Positions 6,871 through 15,232 of a stretch of 40,458 nt of DNA are shown here, in pieces. Both the position numbers and the translations under genes were made by a program. The stretch is taken from contig NZ_JACVCV010000026.1 in the NCBI RefSeq assembly GCF_017811155.1, positions 1 to 40,458 on the forward strand, written 5' to 3'. The DNA comes from Lunatimonas salinarum (GTDB taxonomy: Bacteria > Bacteroidota > Bacteroidia > Cytophagales > Cyclobacteriaceae). Every line of letters begins with the position of its first letter. Position 1 is the stretch's first letter. The notes beneath the pieces were generated by a model. It had not been told where the DNA came from. It did not search any database and saw only the letters and a program-made list of their open reading frames with translations.

Positions 6871-7902
6871 ATGTCAACAACCAAAAAGAAAATTGCCTTC
6901 TTCGAAAAATACCTGACCTTATGGGTTGGGCTGTGCATTGCTCTTGGGATACTTATCGGCCATTTGGCGGGAGATGATATCTCACTCCTTTCGGATTTGG
7001 AAATCTACCATGTTAATTTCCCTATAGCCATTCTGATCTGGCTGATGATTTATCCCATGATGCTTCAAATTGATTTTGGTAGTATCAAAGGAGTAGGGAG
7101 AGCACCGAAAGGTTTGATATGGACATTGGTAATCAACTGGCTGATCAAGCCGTTTACCATGGCATTTTTTGCTTGGATTTTCTTTGATCAATTGTACTCG
7201 GCTTACATAAAGTCGGAAATGGCTGGAGAGTATATTGCAGGTGCTATTTTACTGGGTGTGGCTCCTTGTACGGCCATGGTGTTTGTATGGTCCTATTTGA
7301 CCGAAGGGGATCCCAATTACACCTTGGTGCAGGTTACTGTCAATGACCTGATTATTTTGGTGGCGTTTGTTCCTTTGGTGGGATTTCTTTTGGGCATTAC
7401 CAATTTGACCGTACCTTACGAAACTTTGGTGGCTTCGGTAGTCATTTTTGTGGTCATTCCATTGATTGCGGGAGTGATTACCAATAAAAGTTTGATTGCC
7501 AAAAAAGGAGAAGATTGGTTCAAAAATGAGTTTTTGCCCAAGTTTAAGCCTGTCAGTATTATCGCCTTGTTACTAACTTTGATTTTGCTTTTCGCCTTTC
7601 AAGGTCCAAATATTCTGCATAATCCGCTGATCATTCTGCTCATCGCAGTTCCATTGATTATTCAAACGTACTTTATCTTCTTTTTGGCATGGTTTGGAGG
7701 AAGAAAGCTAAAGCTTAGACACGCAGTCTGTGCACCTGCCTCCATGATCGGTGCCAGCAATTTCTTCGAGTTGGCCGTTGCTGTAGCCATCGCCCTATTT
7801 GGTTTGGACAGCCCTGCAGCATTGGTGACAGTAGTCGGTGTTTTGGTGGAGGTGCCGGTGATGCTGCATTTGGTAGGGTTGGCGAATAAGTGGAAATATT
7901 AA
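6871..7902 (+). CDS. acr3: Arsenite efflux permease, ACR3 family
   Basis: A 343-residue inner-membrane protein with about ten hydrophobic segments, typical in length for the Acr3/ArsB-type transporters of the BART superfamily. The essential cysteine lies in GVAPCTAMVFVW (C133), and the other conserved site, a glutamate in SNFFELAVAVAI at about 300, is present. It exports arsenite using the proton-motive force. A 141-base gap separates it from arsC; I see no strong promoter there, so it may be expressed with the rest of the cluster. A hairpin follows two bases after its stop codon. Confidence 0.93.
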   Translation: MSTTKKKIAFFEKYLTLWVGLCIALGILIGHLAGDDISLLSDLEIYHVNFPIAILIWLMIYPMMLQIDFGSIKGVGRAPKGLIWTLVINWLIKPFTMAFFAWIFFDQLYSAYIKSEMAGEYIAGAILLGVAPCTAMVFVWSYLTEGDPNYTLVQVTVNDLIILVAFVPLVGFLLGITNLTVPYETLVASVVIFVVIPLIAGVITNKSLIAKKGEDWFKNEFLPKFKPVSIIALLLTLILLFAFQGPNILHNPLIILLIAVPLIIQTYFIFFLAWFGGRKLKLRHAVCAPASMIGASNFFELAVAVAIALFGLDSPAALVTVVGVLVEVPVMLHLVGLANKWKY

Positions 7903-7903
7903 A

Positions 7904-7928
7904 GCTGTTTACCGATACGATAAACAGC
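7904..7928 (+). terminator. Terminator-like hairpin after acr3
   Basis: An 8-base perfect stem GCTGTTTA/TAAACAGC encloses a 9-base loop directly after the acr3 stop codon. The following ATTCTTAAAA is only weakly T-rich, so termination may be inefficient. Confidence 0.5.
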
Positions 7929-7946
7929 ATTCTTAAAACCCATCTG

Positions 7947-8065
7947 TTAGTTAATTCCATAACTACCAAACATTTCGCATCCCTCAGGATCATCGAGTGA
8001 ACAGGCGATGGCTTCCTGATTCTGCTTCTTAGCTTCTTCTGCGGCCACCTCGTTAGGGATTATCC
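7947..8065 (-). pseudogene. 3' end of an nrdA-like ribonucleotide reductase gene
   Basis: The minus strand reads through about 39 codons to a stop at 7947, ending ...EEAKKQNQEAIACSLDDPE, then GCEMFGSYGIN. This closely resembles the C-terminal tail of class I ribonucleotide reductase alpha chains of Bacteroidota (ACSLDDP...CEMCGS), which carries the redox-active cysteine pair that passes electrons to the active site. Here the second cysteine is Phe and four residues are added. Nothing else of the gene is present: upstream of about 8065 the sequence switches to a fic-like remnant on the other strand. I read it as a dead fragment left by rearrangement. A short expressed peptide is unlikely because no start codon is seen. 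Confidence 0.6.
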
Positions 8066-8408
8066 AAGCTGGTAAGCAGAAACCGTGGATCCTTTACATG
8101 CTGGATGCTGTGGAACAAACAGCCCAACTTACCAATCAGCTAATTACAAACATATTGGAACAAATGGAATCCACACATGAGCATGGAAGGCAAACAATCA
8201 AATGGTACACAAAAGAAATTAACGAATTATTGTTTAGTCAACCCTACCTGAAACCAAAGCTGGTAGGTGACCGTCTGAAAATAGCCTCCAGAATAACTTT
8301 GAATAAATACTTCAGTGAATTACAAGCAGAGGCAGGTTGGCTCAAATCAAACACGGTAGTGAGGAGTATTATGTCAATCGTGATATAGTTAAAATTTTAG
8401 AAGGGTAG
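8066..8408 (+). pseudogene. 3' part of a Fic-family gene, frameshifted
   Basis: The plus strand encodes the C-terminal region of a Fic/DOC-type AMP-transferase: KPWILYMLDAVEQTA, then a winged-helix part (KPKLVGDRLKIASR). At about 8335 (in GCAGGTTGG) the homology jumps frame and continues as LAQIKHGSEEYYVNRDIVK to a stop at 8406-8408. The unshifted frame instead runs to a stop at about 8388. The catalytic Fic motif (HPFxxGN) and the whole N-terminal half are missing. The left edge abuts the nrdA-like tail on the opposite strand. Both 5' truncation and frameshift mark it as a pseudogene. An ATG at 8098 could start a 96-residue peptide, but this would be a domain fragment. Confidence 0.75.
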
Positions 8409-8423
8409 GGATCCATCCAAAAT

Positions 8424-8528
8424 TCAACCACTCAATACATCCATCACGCACATCCCCGGTTCCTGCTTGCCCTCAAGATCCCAAAACCGCAGCAGGGTCC
8501 AGCTTTTTGATTGGTAATAGGAGTTGAT
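8424..8528 (-). pseudogene. 3' end of a second vsr gene
   Basis: Minus-strand translation gives INSYYQSKSWTLLRFWDLEG, then KQEPGMCVMDVLSG and a stop at 8424. This aligns with the end of the intact Vsr encoded at 10254-10727 (INDFYQAKGWTVLRFWDFEV and ...GMCVKRVVDVLSG). The match stops at about 8528, where the frame is lost. The two copies differ at many positions, so this is an old paralogue or a separate acquisition, not a recent duplication. Its stop codon lies 15 bases from that of the convergent fic remnant. Confidence 0.75.
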
Positions 8529-8573
8529 CGATACTCCTCAATCGGTGGGAAGAAAAAAGATTTCCAAATGGCA

Positions 8574-8606
8574 TAAATAAAAAATCCGGGGAGCCATCCC
8601 CGGTTT
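8574..8606 (-). terminator. Rho-independent terminator after the gene at 8632-9654
   Basis: A GC-rich 7-base stem, CCGGGGA (8586-8592) / TCCCCGG (8597-8603), with a 4-base loop. On the minus strand it is followed by ATTTTTTATTTA. T-rich sequence on the plus side too makes it potentially bidirectional. Confidence 0.8.
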
Positions 8607-8631
8607 TTTATCTTGGTTGGTCAACAGACCT

Positions 8632-9654
8632 TTACTTGCGTCCTGCCACAAGCGCCTTGGCTAAATCCTGGGCATATTGCCTGAACAAATCCCTAGCTGC
8701 TTCTTTATAGATATCTTTGGACATTTCTACAATAAATGGATCGAAATCGATGGTAGGTACGCCAACAGCAAAAATTTCTTCCAGCAGGCCTTTACTCTTG
8801 GCAGCATCCTTATACACTTTGGCAGAATATTCGTTGTTGGAAACATACTCAGACACCAAAGTGACCGGAGCTGAACTTGGAGAACCCCCTTTTCCGATAA
8901 AATCAAATGTATTGCGGGAGATCCTCATTTTTGGAATCACCTTGGTGTCGGCAGTTGTGATAGATCTTCTCGTGCCCGCGTCTAAAGAGACATTCATTTC
9001 GACCGTAGAGAAATCCACATCGATATTGTTCAACATCACCACGGCACCCGTTTCCTTGTTGAAATTCCTCATCATGGTCACAAAAGCCACTCCCCCTCCC
9101 TTCATCAGGGATTTTTCATCAAAGAGAAACAGGCTGTTTTCCGGAAGCATTTTGATCTGTCCTACTCCCACACTTTCCTCTGAGTTCTTTTTACCTTTGT
9201 TTTCGGTCCTGGAAGAATATTTTTCCGCCAACTTGGCGTATCCCTCTGTCTTGGTGAGTTCCGTCAGAGTCACCACTGTTTTGCCCACTTTGGAGATTTC
9301 TTCCTCCAGGATCAACTGAAAATCATTGGCTAATTCCTGAAAATCGGCTAACGCTAACTCTGAACTGAGTACAGTGGTGGTTCTCGCAGACGATCTTTGA
9401 TTGCCCGCATATTGCCCCCCCTTGCTTGATGCCTCGAATACATTCTGAAGCTTACTCAACTTCCCTTCCTGTACCACCACTTTGGTCTCGGTGAAGGTTT
9501 CAAAATTGATACTGAACTGGGGAATAGTGATTTTATCACTTTCGTCCACAATTTTCCGGTAAGGCCCTTTACTTAGGCCGTTAAAAATCTCTTGGGCCTG
9601 AACTTGGGTCAAGCACAACAAGGCAAAAAGGATGGTAAGAATTGATTTGTTCAT
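8632..9654 (-). CDS. Secreted protein of unknown function
   Basis: A 340-residue protein with a clear signal peptide (about 1-20, cleavage after QAQ). I do not recognise a family. The mature part is mixed alpha/beta with few aromatic residues. It has a Lys/Glu/Ser-rich stretch at about 140-165, a PENSLFLFDEKSLMKGGGVA segment in the middle, and a helical C-terminus rich in Ala and Arg. There are no cysteines in the mature chain, no lipobox, no membrane segment and no terminal barrel signature, so it is probably periplasmic or released. It stands alone, flanked on both sides by gene remnants and followed by a good terminator, which suggests it is expressed. Confidence 0.75.
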   Translation of the reverse strand: MNKSILTILFALLCLTQVQAQEIFNGLSKGPYRKIVDESDKITIPQFSINFETFTETKVVVQEGKLSKLQNVFEASSKGGQYAGNQRSSARTTTVLSSELALADFQELANDFQLILEEEISKVGKTVVTLTELTKTEGYAKLAEKYSSRTENKGKKNSEESVGVGQIKMLPENSLFLFDEKSLMKGGGVAFVTMMRNFNKETGAVVMLNNIDVDFSTVEMNVSLDAGTRRSITTADTKVIPKMRISRNTFDFIGKGGSPSSAPVTLVSEYVSNNEYSAKVYKDAAKSKGLLEEIFAVGVPTIDFDPFIVEMSKDIYKEAARDLFRQYAQDLAKALVAGRK

Positions 9655-9817
9655 AAGGTAAATGATTTAGGTTAAAACAATAATTTTAATGTTTAAAAGG
9701 TGATTTAATCAATGGTGTAGCGTTGAGCAATCCGATGTTTTTTTTACATAACTTATAATTGGGTCATTTCAGATCTAAAATTTAATCAAAATAGTAATAT
9801 TTTAATACATTTTAGCT

Positions 9818-10030
9818 CTAATATGCCAAACTCAATTGCCAGTAATGCTCATTTATTCGCTTGGTATTATTCATCTCTCCGCAGTAACCCATCTCCTCCA
9901 AAACTTTTCTGATCTGACGAAAGGTAAATCCCTCATCAAACCGTATTATCCATCGGCAGATTGTAGGTGGTACGTTAATACATACAGCCCTTAGTCGCCT
10001 ATGGATTACATTAATTAAACTGACTTTTCC
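9818..10030 (-). pseudogene. Open coding-like scrap without a start codon
   Basis: Within the 600-base gap between 9654 and 10254 the minus strand is open for about 70 codons, ending at 9818. It includes WIIRFDEGFTFRQIRKVLEE and GYCGEMNNTKRINEHYW, whose composition looks protein-like and suggests a helix-turn-helix end. There is no ATG, GTG or TTG start with a leader. I cannot name the family. It may be the 3' remnant of another lost gene, like the tails at 7947-8528, or chance. The rest of the gap (9655-9817 and 10031-10253) is AT-rich and shows no gene. Confidence 0.35.
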
Positions 10031-10253
10031 TCATCACGAATTCCTAGACCTCTTTTTTTCCAAAATTGGAATTGCTCCGGGGAGAAATCGGTGATTTGGT
10101 ATAGCCCATTCAAAAGTTTAGAACTTTAAAAAACCCCTGCAAAACGCACATGTAAACAGACGCTTGCAGCGAAGAAACAAACATACTATCTATGCGTATA
10201 AATATCAAAAGTAGGTAACTATTTTTGTAGCGATTTTTCAAAACAAAGGAAAT

Positions 10254-10727
10254 TCACCCACTTAATACATCGACCACCCGTTTTACACACATTCCCAATT
10301 CCCTATTCACCTCAAAATCCCAAAACCGCAGCACCGTCCAGCCTTTAGCCTGATAGAAGTCATTGATTTCCCTATCCCGTTGCCTGTTCCGCTCAATCTT
10401 GGGAATCCAAAAATCCCGGTTGGTCTTGATCGCATTCTTCCGTTGTTGCCAGTCGTACCCATGCCAGAACGAACCGTCCACAAAGATCACTATCTTGTAT
10501 TTGATCAGGCTGATATCGGGTTTGCCGGGGAGTTTTCGCTGGTTACTCCGGTACCGTACCCCGGCATGCCACAGCGCCTTTCGGAGTAGTTTTTCAGGCT
10601 GGGTATCCCTTCCCTTGATCTTCGACATGGTGAGGGAGCGCTGGGGCGTGGTATAAAACCCCTCCTCCTCACAAAAGCGGGGAACGGTGATTTTTGGTTC
10701 TCGGTAGGGCTTAGGGTGCTTTGCCAA
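10254..10727 (-). CDS. vsr: Very short patch repair endonuclease (Vsr)
   Basis: A 157-residue Vsr-type endonuclease. Vsr nicks next to T:G mismatches made by deamination of 5-methylcytosine in Dcm-type sites. Recognisable parts are TPQRSLTMSKIKGRDTQPEK near residues 27-46, the catalytic PGKPDISLIKYKIVIFVDGS region (D in PDI, then FVDGSFWHG) and the C-terminal WTVLRFWDFEV. The TTG at 10727 is the assumed start. The frame stays open further upstream without an ATG, and an internal ATG at 10628 would remove part of the conserved N-terminus. No cytosine methyltransferase gene is in the window, so this is an orphan here. A remnant of a second vsr lies at 8424-8528. Confidence 0.88.
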   Translation of the reverse strand: MAKHPKPYREPKITVPRFCEEEGFYTTPQRSLTMSKIKGRDTQPEKLLRKALWHAGVRYRSNQRKLPGKPDISLIKYKIVIFVDGSFWHGYDWQQRKNAIKTNRDFWIPKIERNRQRDREINDFYQAKGWTVLRFWDFEVNRELGMCVKRVVDVLSG

Positions 10728-11088
10728 TGCTACTGGGATTTCACTAGGTAAAAATCGCGAAAAGAATCCACTTTACACAGGCTTGGTAGCAAGGTAATCG
10801 ACTCCGAAGTGGTAGCTACATCGATTACGTTGGTCTGCTTCTACGAGAAATCATCTATTTTTTCTTATAGACGGGAACCATACAGTAGGAAAATCAAAAA
10901 TTAATCGTACTTTTCGCCAACTTCTTTCCAAAGCGTCAAATAGGTTTTTTATGGCGTGGAGGGGGCATCGCTTTTTTTCAGGGATTCAGCCGGTTTTTTG
11001 CGGCTGCACCCAAAATGGTCGATCCTCCTACCTGCTTTTTGAAAGTACTTATCGGGATCTTTTTGGGATTAAACTACCTCGCTAATTT
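10728..11088. other. Intergenic region without a recognised gene
   Basis: A 361-base gap between divergent vsr and the barrel gene at 11089. It contains a small hairpin, CAGCCG/CGGCTG at 10986-11005 with a T-rich loop, but no T-tract after it. TTTTTGGG near 11060 and TAATTTATG at the start codon could be a weak promoter with too short a spacing (17 bases). I see nothing else. Confidence 0.5.
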
Positions 11089-12321
11089 ATGAACGCAACT
11101 ACTTATGTCCTTTTTGGCATTTGCTGCTGGGGACTTATCGTTTTTTCTGCGCTAGGCCAAGAAGCCTCCTCAGATTACATCGAAACGCTCTCGGGAAATA
11201 AAGTCCCAGGCACGATCGTCCGGTCCTTTGATATCAACCAAACCGCCTCCATTACCTTTTTGGATTCGCAGGGGAAATCCCAAACGCTCTATCCCAAGGA
11301 CGTGAAGGGCTTTGGTCTCTCCAATGGCCGAAGGTTTGAGAGCCGGCCCGTTCCTGGTCGGGAGGATAAGGGGCCGGAGTTCTTTCAGGTAATTTTGCGG
11401 GGAAAGGTAAGCCTCCTGAGTTACCGGGGGACTTTTTATGCGGAAAATGAAAAGGAAATATTGGAATTAACCAATGTAATGGTTACCAGTGAAATACGTG
11501 GAACGAAGGTAATGTCCCGGCGAAGGAAATACACGGGCATACTAAGCTACATGCTCTATGGCCCCTGTGGGGTGGAACTTCAGGAGCAAATTGCGAAAAT
11601 CAGCTATTCGGAAAGTGGGTTTATCAAGCTCTTTATGCTCTATCACCAATGTGAACAATTGCCCTACGAGCTATTTGTGGAGCAGGTGCCGGTATTTCGG
11701 GCCTCAGTAGTAGGGATGCTGGGCGTTTCTTGGATGGAGTCACTCATGGAAAGTTCGCCGGATAGGTTGCTGCACCGCTTCGATGCCAAGCATCAGCCTT
11801 TTATTGCCTTGGGTCTCAAATTGGATCAATGGCGTAGGATGCCCCGGTTTGCGGTGGATCTGGGTGTAGGCTATAGCAGTGGGAACAACGCCGTTCACTT
11901 GGAACTAGATCGACAGAGTCACCGCTTCACCGCTACCCATGAATACGAATTCCGAAGCATCTTGGTACCGGCATTTTTAGATTATATGCTTTTCCGATCG
12001 CGTAGCAACGAATATTATGTAGGGTTGGGCGCAATGGTAAGAACACACCATTTAACCACCAACCTGAGCATTATCGACTATCGTACCACGTTTGAACCGA
12101 TCAAAACAGAGCTGTATGAGGCCCCCGTATTGGGGCGTGAGCGCATTCAGTTTTCCCCTGCTATGAAACTTGGTGGACACCTGTTTTACCGAGAGCGATG
12201 GGGCATCATCACCGAGCTACAGGTGGAGTACGGTACCAACGGCTACACCCTTAACTTAGATAAGCGACAGACTGCTTACAAACAACTTATTGCCTCATTA
12301 ATGGTAGGTTTTAGACTATGA
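11089..12321 (+). CDS. Secreted outer-membrane beta-barrel protein of unknown function
   Basis: A 410-residue protein with a signal peptide (about 1-24, cleavage after ALGQ). Residues 25-130 form a soluble beta domain resembling those that precede Bacteroidota barrels (GNKVPGTIVRSF..., FLDSQGKSQTLYPKDVKGFG). A helical, cysteine-containing linker follows (C165, C193 region). The last 180 residues alternate polar and hydrophobic strands and end in MVGFRL, a typical barrel C-terminus. No substrate or named family is evident. Its TGA overlaps the ATG of the next gene by 4 bases (ATGA), so it is translationally coupled to a Kelch-like lipoprotein and the two probably work together at the surface. 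Confidence 0.8.
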   Translation: MNATTYVLFGICCWGLIVFSALGQEASSDYIETLSGNKVPGTIVRSFDINQTASITFLDSQGKSQTLYPKDVKGFGLSNGRRFESRPVPGREDKGPEFFQVILRGKVSLLSYRGTFYAENEKEILELTNVMVTSEIRGTKVMSRRRKYTGILSYMLYGPCGVELQEQIAKISYSESGFIKLFMLYHQCEQLPYELFVEQVPVFRASVVGMLGVSWMESLMESSPDRLLHRFDAKHQPFIALGLKLDQWRRMPRFAVDLGVGYSSGNNAVHLELDRQSHRFTATHEYEFRSILVPAFLDYMLFRSRSNEYYVGLGAMVRTHHLTTNLSIIDYRTTFEPIKTELYEAPVLGRERIQFSPAMKLGGHLFYRERWGIITELQVEYGTNGYTLNLDKRQTAYKQLIASLMVGFRL

Positions 12322-14408
12322 AAAGGACGCTTCTTTTATTCGCCCCACTGCTGATTTTGATCATGGGTGCCTGTGAACAGGCTGAGCTAGCGCCACGTAC
12401 CAATCCCCGCTTTAGCATGGCCTATGTGCAGGATCTAGATGCCACAGGTGCTGAGTTTGCCGCGAATATTTATGACTATGGCGATGAAGAAATCCTGGAA
12501 TATGGATTTTTGTACAGTTCCCATGGGGAGCCGCGCCCGGCAAATTCAGAAGTGATTCGACAAAATGGAAGACCGGAAAAATCGTTCGTCCTAAAAGCGG
12601 ATCACTCGATGGTAATGGGAACGACGTATTTTGTCGTGGCCTTCTTACGCACTGCGGTAGGCGAGATTTATTCGGCTCCACAGACGTTTGTGAGTCAGGG
12701 TACCGCTGGTTTTGTGTTTGATCGCTTGGAGTATACTACACCCATCTACTTTGGGGATACCATAACCGTGGTGGCGACCAAGTTGAGCAGCAGCTTGGCA
12801 AACTACCAGGTTACGTTTCAGGAGGAAGTGGCCGCTGTGATTGATCTAGAGCCGGGTTCGTTTAAATTTATTGTGCCGTATTTTGAAAACTTCCAATTAG
12901 GGACATTGGAACCCGATCATTTTGCGCTATCGTTGAAAGTAGTGGATAAAAAGATGGACATGAACGTTTTCATGCCGTTTCAGGAGCCGGTATTTGACAA
13001 AATGCCAATACAACGCATAGATTACGGCGGAGCGGTGGAAATTAAGGGCAACTACCTGGAGGATGCAAAACTAGTCATTGCCAGCTACGGACAACCGGTC
13101 GAATACCTTTTTTACAGCAATGTCACGGTAGACGTCGCCGAGGAGGAAAGGATTGTATTTAGGCCCGACGCAGAATATGCTAGAGGCTCGAATTACGTGG
13201 CGCTGAAAATCCGCGGCAAAGAATACCATTTGGGCCCTGAAGTATTTGCCTACAATCCCACAGAGATCGATCCGGACCAATCGGCTATAGTCGGTTTTGG
13301 AGATTACGTGACGATCACGGGTACCAATTTTAACGTGGAGGGGCCATACATCCACTATGGGGTGCTGAATGGGGTAAAGGTCGAGATAGACCGAACCGCT
13401 TCCGATAGCAAGACGCTCACCTTTCCGGTCGGGCAGATGGAGTTTGAGTTTAAGCGGGTGAATGAGTTTCGCATTCAGACCTTCGATCAGGTGTCCCAAC
13501 ATGCCTTTACCTTTGAGTTTACCAACCCGGATATACCCTACTTTCGTAATACCTACCGTGTGCCAAGGCTTGCGGACTACCTGCCTTATGGAAATATGGT
13601 GGGCTACGAGGGGAAGGGATTTGCGCTGGGAAACCGGGAGATCTTCGAGTTTGACGTAGCTACCCAAACCGTAAGCACCGTGCGTGCCCTGCAGATAGGT
13701 GCCAATAAGCTGGAGTTTACCTTCGGCGTGGCGGATGGGGAAAACTGGTACATTGGTGGTGGGCATACCAATAATCCAAACCCCATTAACCGGTCCTTTT
13801 TTGTCTTTAACCTGAGGACAAAGGAAATCCGCAGGCTTCCGGACCTGCCCATGGATCAATGGCGGCCCATGTTGGTACACGCTGTAAACGGGCAGGTGTA
13901 TTTCGAAGGGGGCTTTGATGTAGAGACCCGGGTGGATCACCGTCTTCGGTATAAGTTTGACATTCGATCGGAAACCTGGACCCGTCTGCCCGACAAAACG
14001 GAGACACGGATATATGCAGGTAGAACCATCGCCTTTTCCTACAATGGAAGGCATTTGGCGATAGGTGAACCCGTCGGCACGGGAGATGAGGGAACAGGCC
14101 TGTTTGAATTTGATATAAATACCGAAACCTGGACCTTGGTAAAGCGGTTGGATGAACTCTACCGGATGGGGCCAAAGTCTGACAATATCTACGTGGTAGG
14201 TAACAAAGCCTATCTCCTTGGGACTTCGATGTATGAGCTAAACCTGGAGACCTTGAATCTGCGGCGGGTGACCAACCTGATCCACGTTGAATACCTAATC
14301 TGTGAAGTGTATCGGACGCTGTCCTTTATGGCGGAAGGAAAAATCTACGTGTGGGACTGCGGGGAACGGGTCTGGGAGATTGACTTGCAGCGATTGGCGT
14401 TTGATTAA
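12318..14408 (+). CDS. Large lipoprotein with IPT/TIG-like and Kelch-like repeats
   Basis: A 696-residue lipoprotein with lipobox Cys at 19 (MGAC). Residues about 30-130 form a fibronectin-like domain (DLDATGAEFAANIYDYG). Residues 130-400 hold two IPT/TIG-like immunoglobulin folds, seen in PIYFGDTITVVATKL and AIVGFGDYVTITGTNF. From about 420 on there are Kelch-like units with repeating FDVATQTV, FNLRTKEIRRLPDLP, FDIRSETWTRLPD and FDINTETWTLV strands, which would form a beta-propeller. Such proteins bind surface ligands or partners. It is coupled to the upstream barrel gene, so a barrel plus exposed lipoprotein pair is likely. Its last 4 bases overlap the end of the convergent gene at 14405. 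The ligand is unknown. Confidence 0.8.
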   Translation: MKRTLLLFAPLLILIMGACEQAELAPRTNPRFSMAYVQDLDATGAEFAANIYDYGDEEILEYGFLYSSHGEPRPANSEVIRQNGRPEKSFVLKADHSMVMGTTYFVVAFLRTAVGEIYSAPQTFVSQGTAGFVFDRLEYTTPIYFGDTITVVATKLSSSLANYQVTFQEEVAAVIDLEPGSFKFIVPYFENFQLGTLEPDHFALSLKVVDKKMDMNVFMPFQEPVFDKMPIQRIDYGGAVEIKGNYLEDAKLVIASYGQPVEYLFYSNVTVDVAEEERIVFRPDAEYARGSNYVALKIRGKEYHLGPEVFAYNPTEIDPDQSAIVGFGDYVTITGTNFNVEGPYIHYGVLNGVKVEIDRTASDSKTLTFPVGQMEFEFKRVNEFRIQTFDQVSQHAFTFEFTNPDIPYFRNTYRVPRLADYLPYGNMVGYEGKGFALGNREIFEFDVATQTVSTVRALQIGANKLEFTFGVADGENWYIGGGHTNNPNPINRSFFVFNLRTKEIRRLPDLPMDQWRPMLVHAVNGQVYFEGGFDVETRVDHRLRYKFDIRSETWTRLPDKTETRIYAGRTIAFSYNGRHLAIGEPVGTGDEGTGLFEFDINTETWTLVKRLDELYRMGPKSDNIYVVGNKAYLLGTSMYELNLETLNLRRVTNLIHVEYLICEVYRTLSFMAEGKIYVWDCGERVWEIDLQRLAFD

Positions 14409-15058
14409 GGAAGTGACGGATTTCCTCCCAGCCTTTTGGATACTCCCACTCCCAGACTCCAGAACTTTCCGGGTTGTCCCGGATGGATCAGGATACCGGT
14501 CTCGGGGCGAAACATCCAGCTACCTACAGGGCGAAGGGCAATGCCGAGATTAAAAGAAACCAGATTCGAATTTTCCGCATTCAACGTAATTAGGTAGCTG
14601 TTAGCCAAGTTGATTTCGGCCTGTTGCCCTATCGGAATCCCATAAATCAAGCCAGGAGAAAATACCCAGGTACGTTCAATGTGCTTTTCCAACGAAAAGT
14701 AAATTGGAAGCAGCAAGGCCAGCCGGTCTTTAACAATCCGAAATTTTGGAGTAAACATCATATAGCTAAATCCCTCTCCAATGGGCTCTTCACGGAACCA
14801 CAAGCGGTCGTAGCGAATACGCAGCTCCAGTCCGTCTGCCACACTCGTTCCTAGCTGAAGTCCCAGGTCGTTTATCGTCCGGGTATAGTCGAAATTACGA
14901 CCCAACCAAACCGGAGAATAGTGCAGCCCGAGCTCGCTTTCTCCCGGTCGGAGCAATCGGGCACTTTGGTACTCGGAAAATACTTGGGCCGGGGCGGAGA
15001 TCGCCGCTACAAAGGCAACGTGAACGAGGAAAATAATACGATTGGCTTGACTTTTCAT
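14405..15058 (-). CDS. Outer-membrane barrel-like protein
   Basis: A 217-residue exported protein with a signal peptide ending near residue 25 (SAPAQ). The mature part is a series of amphipathic beta-strands (LRPGESELGLHYSPVW, FRIVKDRLALLLPIYFSL, GIALRPVGSWMFRPETG), consistent with a small outer-membrane barrel. No family is assigned. It converges on the Kelch-like lipoprotein gene with a 4-base overlap of the coding ends, so no terminator fits between them. It is probably transcribed alone. Confidence 0.75.
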   Translation of the reverse strand: MKSQANRIIFLVHVAFVAAISAPAQVFSEYQSARLLRPGESELGLHYSPVWLGRNFDYTRTINDLGLQLGTSVADGLELRIRYDRLWFREEPIGEGFSYMMFTPKFRIVKDRLALLLPIYFSLEKHIERTWVFSPGLIYGIPIGQQAEINLANSYLITLNAENSNLVSFNLGIALRPVGSWMFRPETGILIHPGQPGKFWSLGVGVSKRLGGNPSLP

Positions 15059-15232
15059 GGCGGGTTTGTCAGAGATTTACGTGCTGACGCCGCACGTCTT
15101 GAGGCCTCTGATAAAGGTAGTCAGACTGTGTAATCCTTAAAAATGGTAAATCAATATGGCTACGAGTATTATTTGCAAGATTTGCGAAAGAAATAACGCT
15201 TGTTATTGAAATTGACGAAAAATGCCAACGAT

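Noticed and set aside
8717-9319. Open frame of 200 codons on the plus strand
   Set aside because: Antisense to the secreted protein gene at 8632-9654, which has a signal peptide and a matching terminator.
13071-14054. Long open frame of 327 codons on the minus strand
   Set aside because: It lies wholly inside the Kelch-like lipoprotein gene on the other strand, has no family resemblance or leader, and is explained by codon composition.
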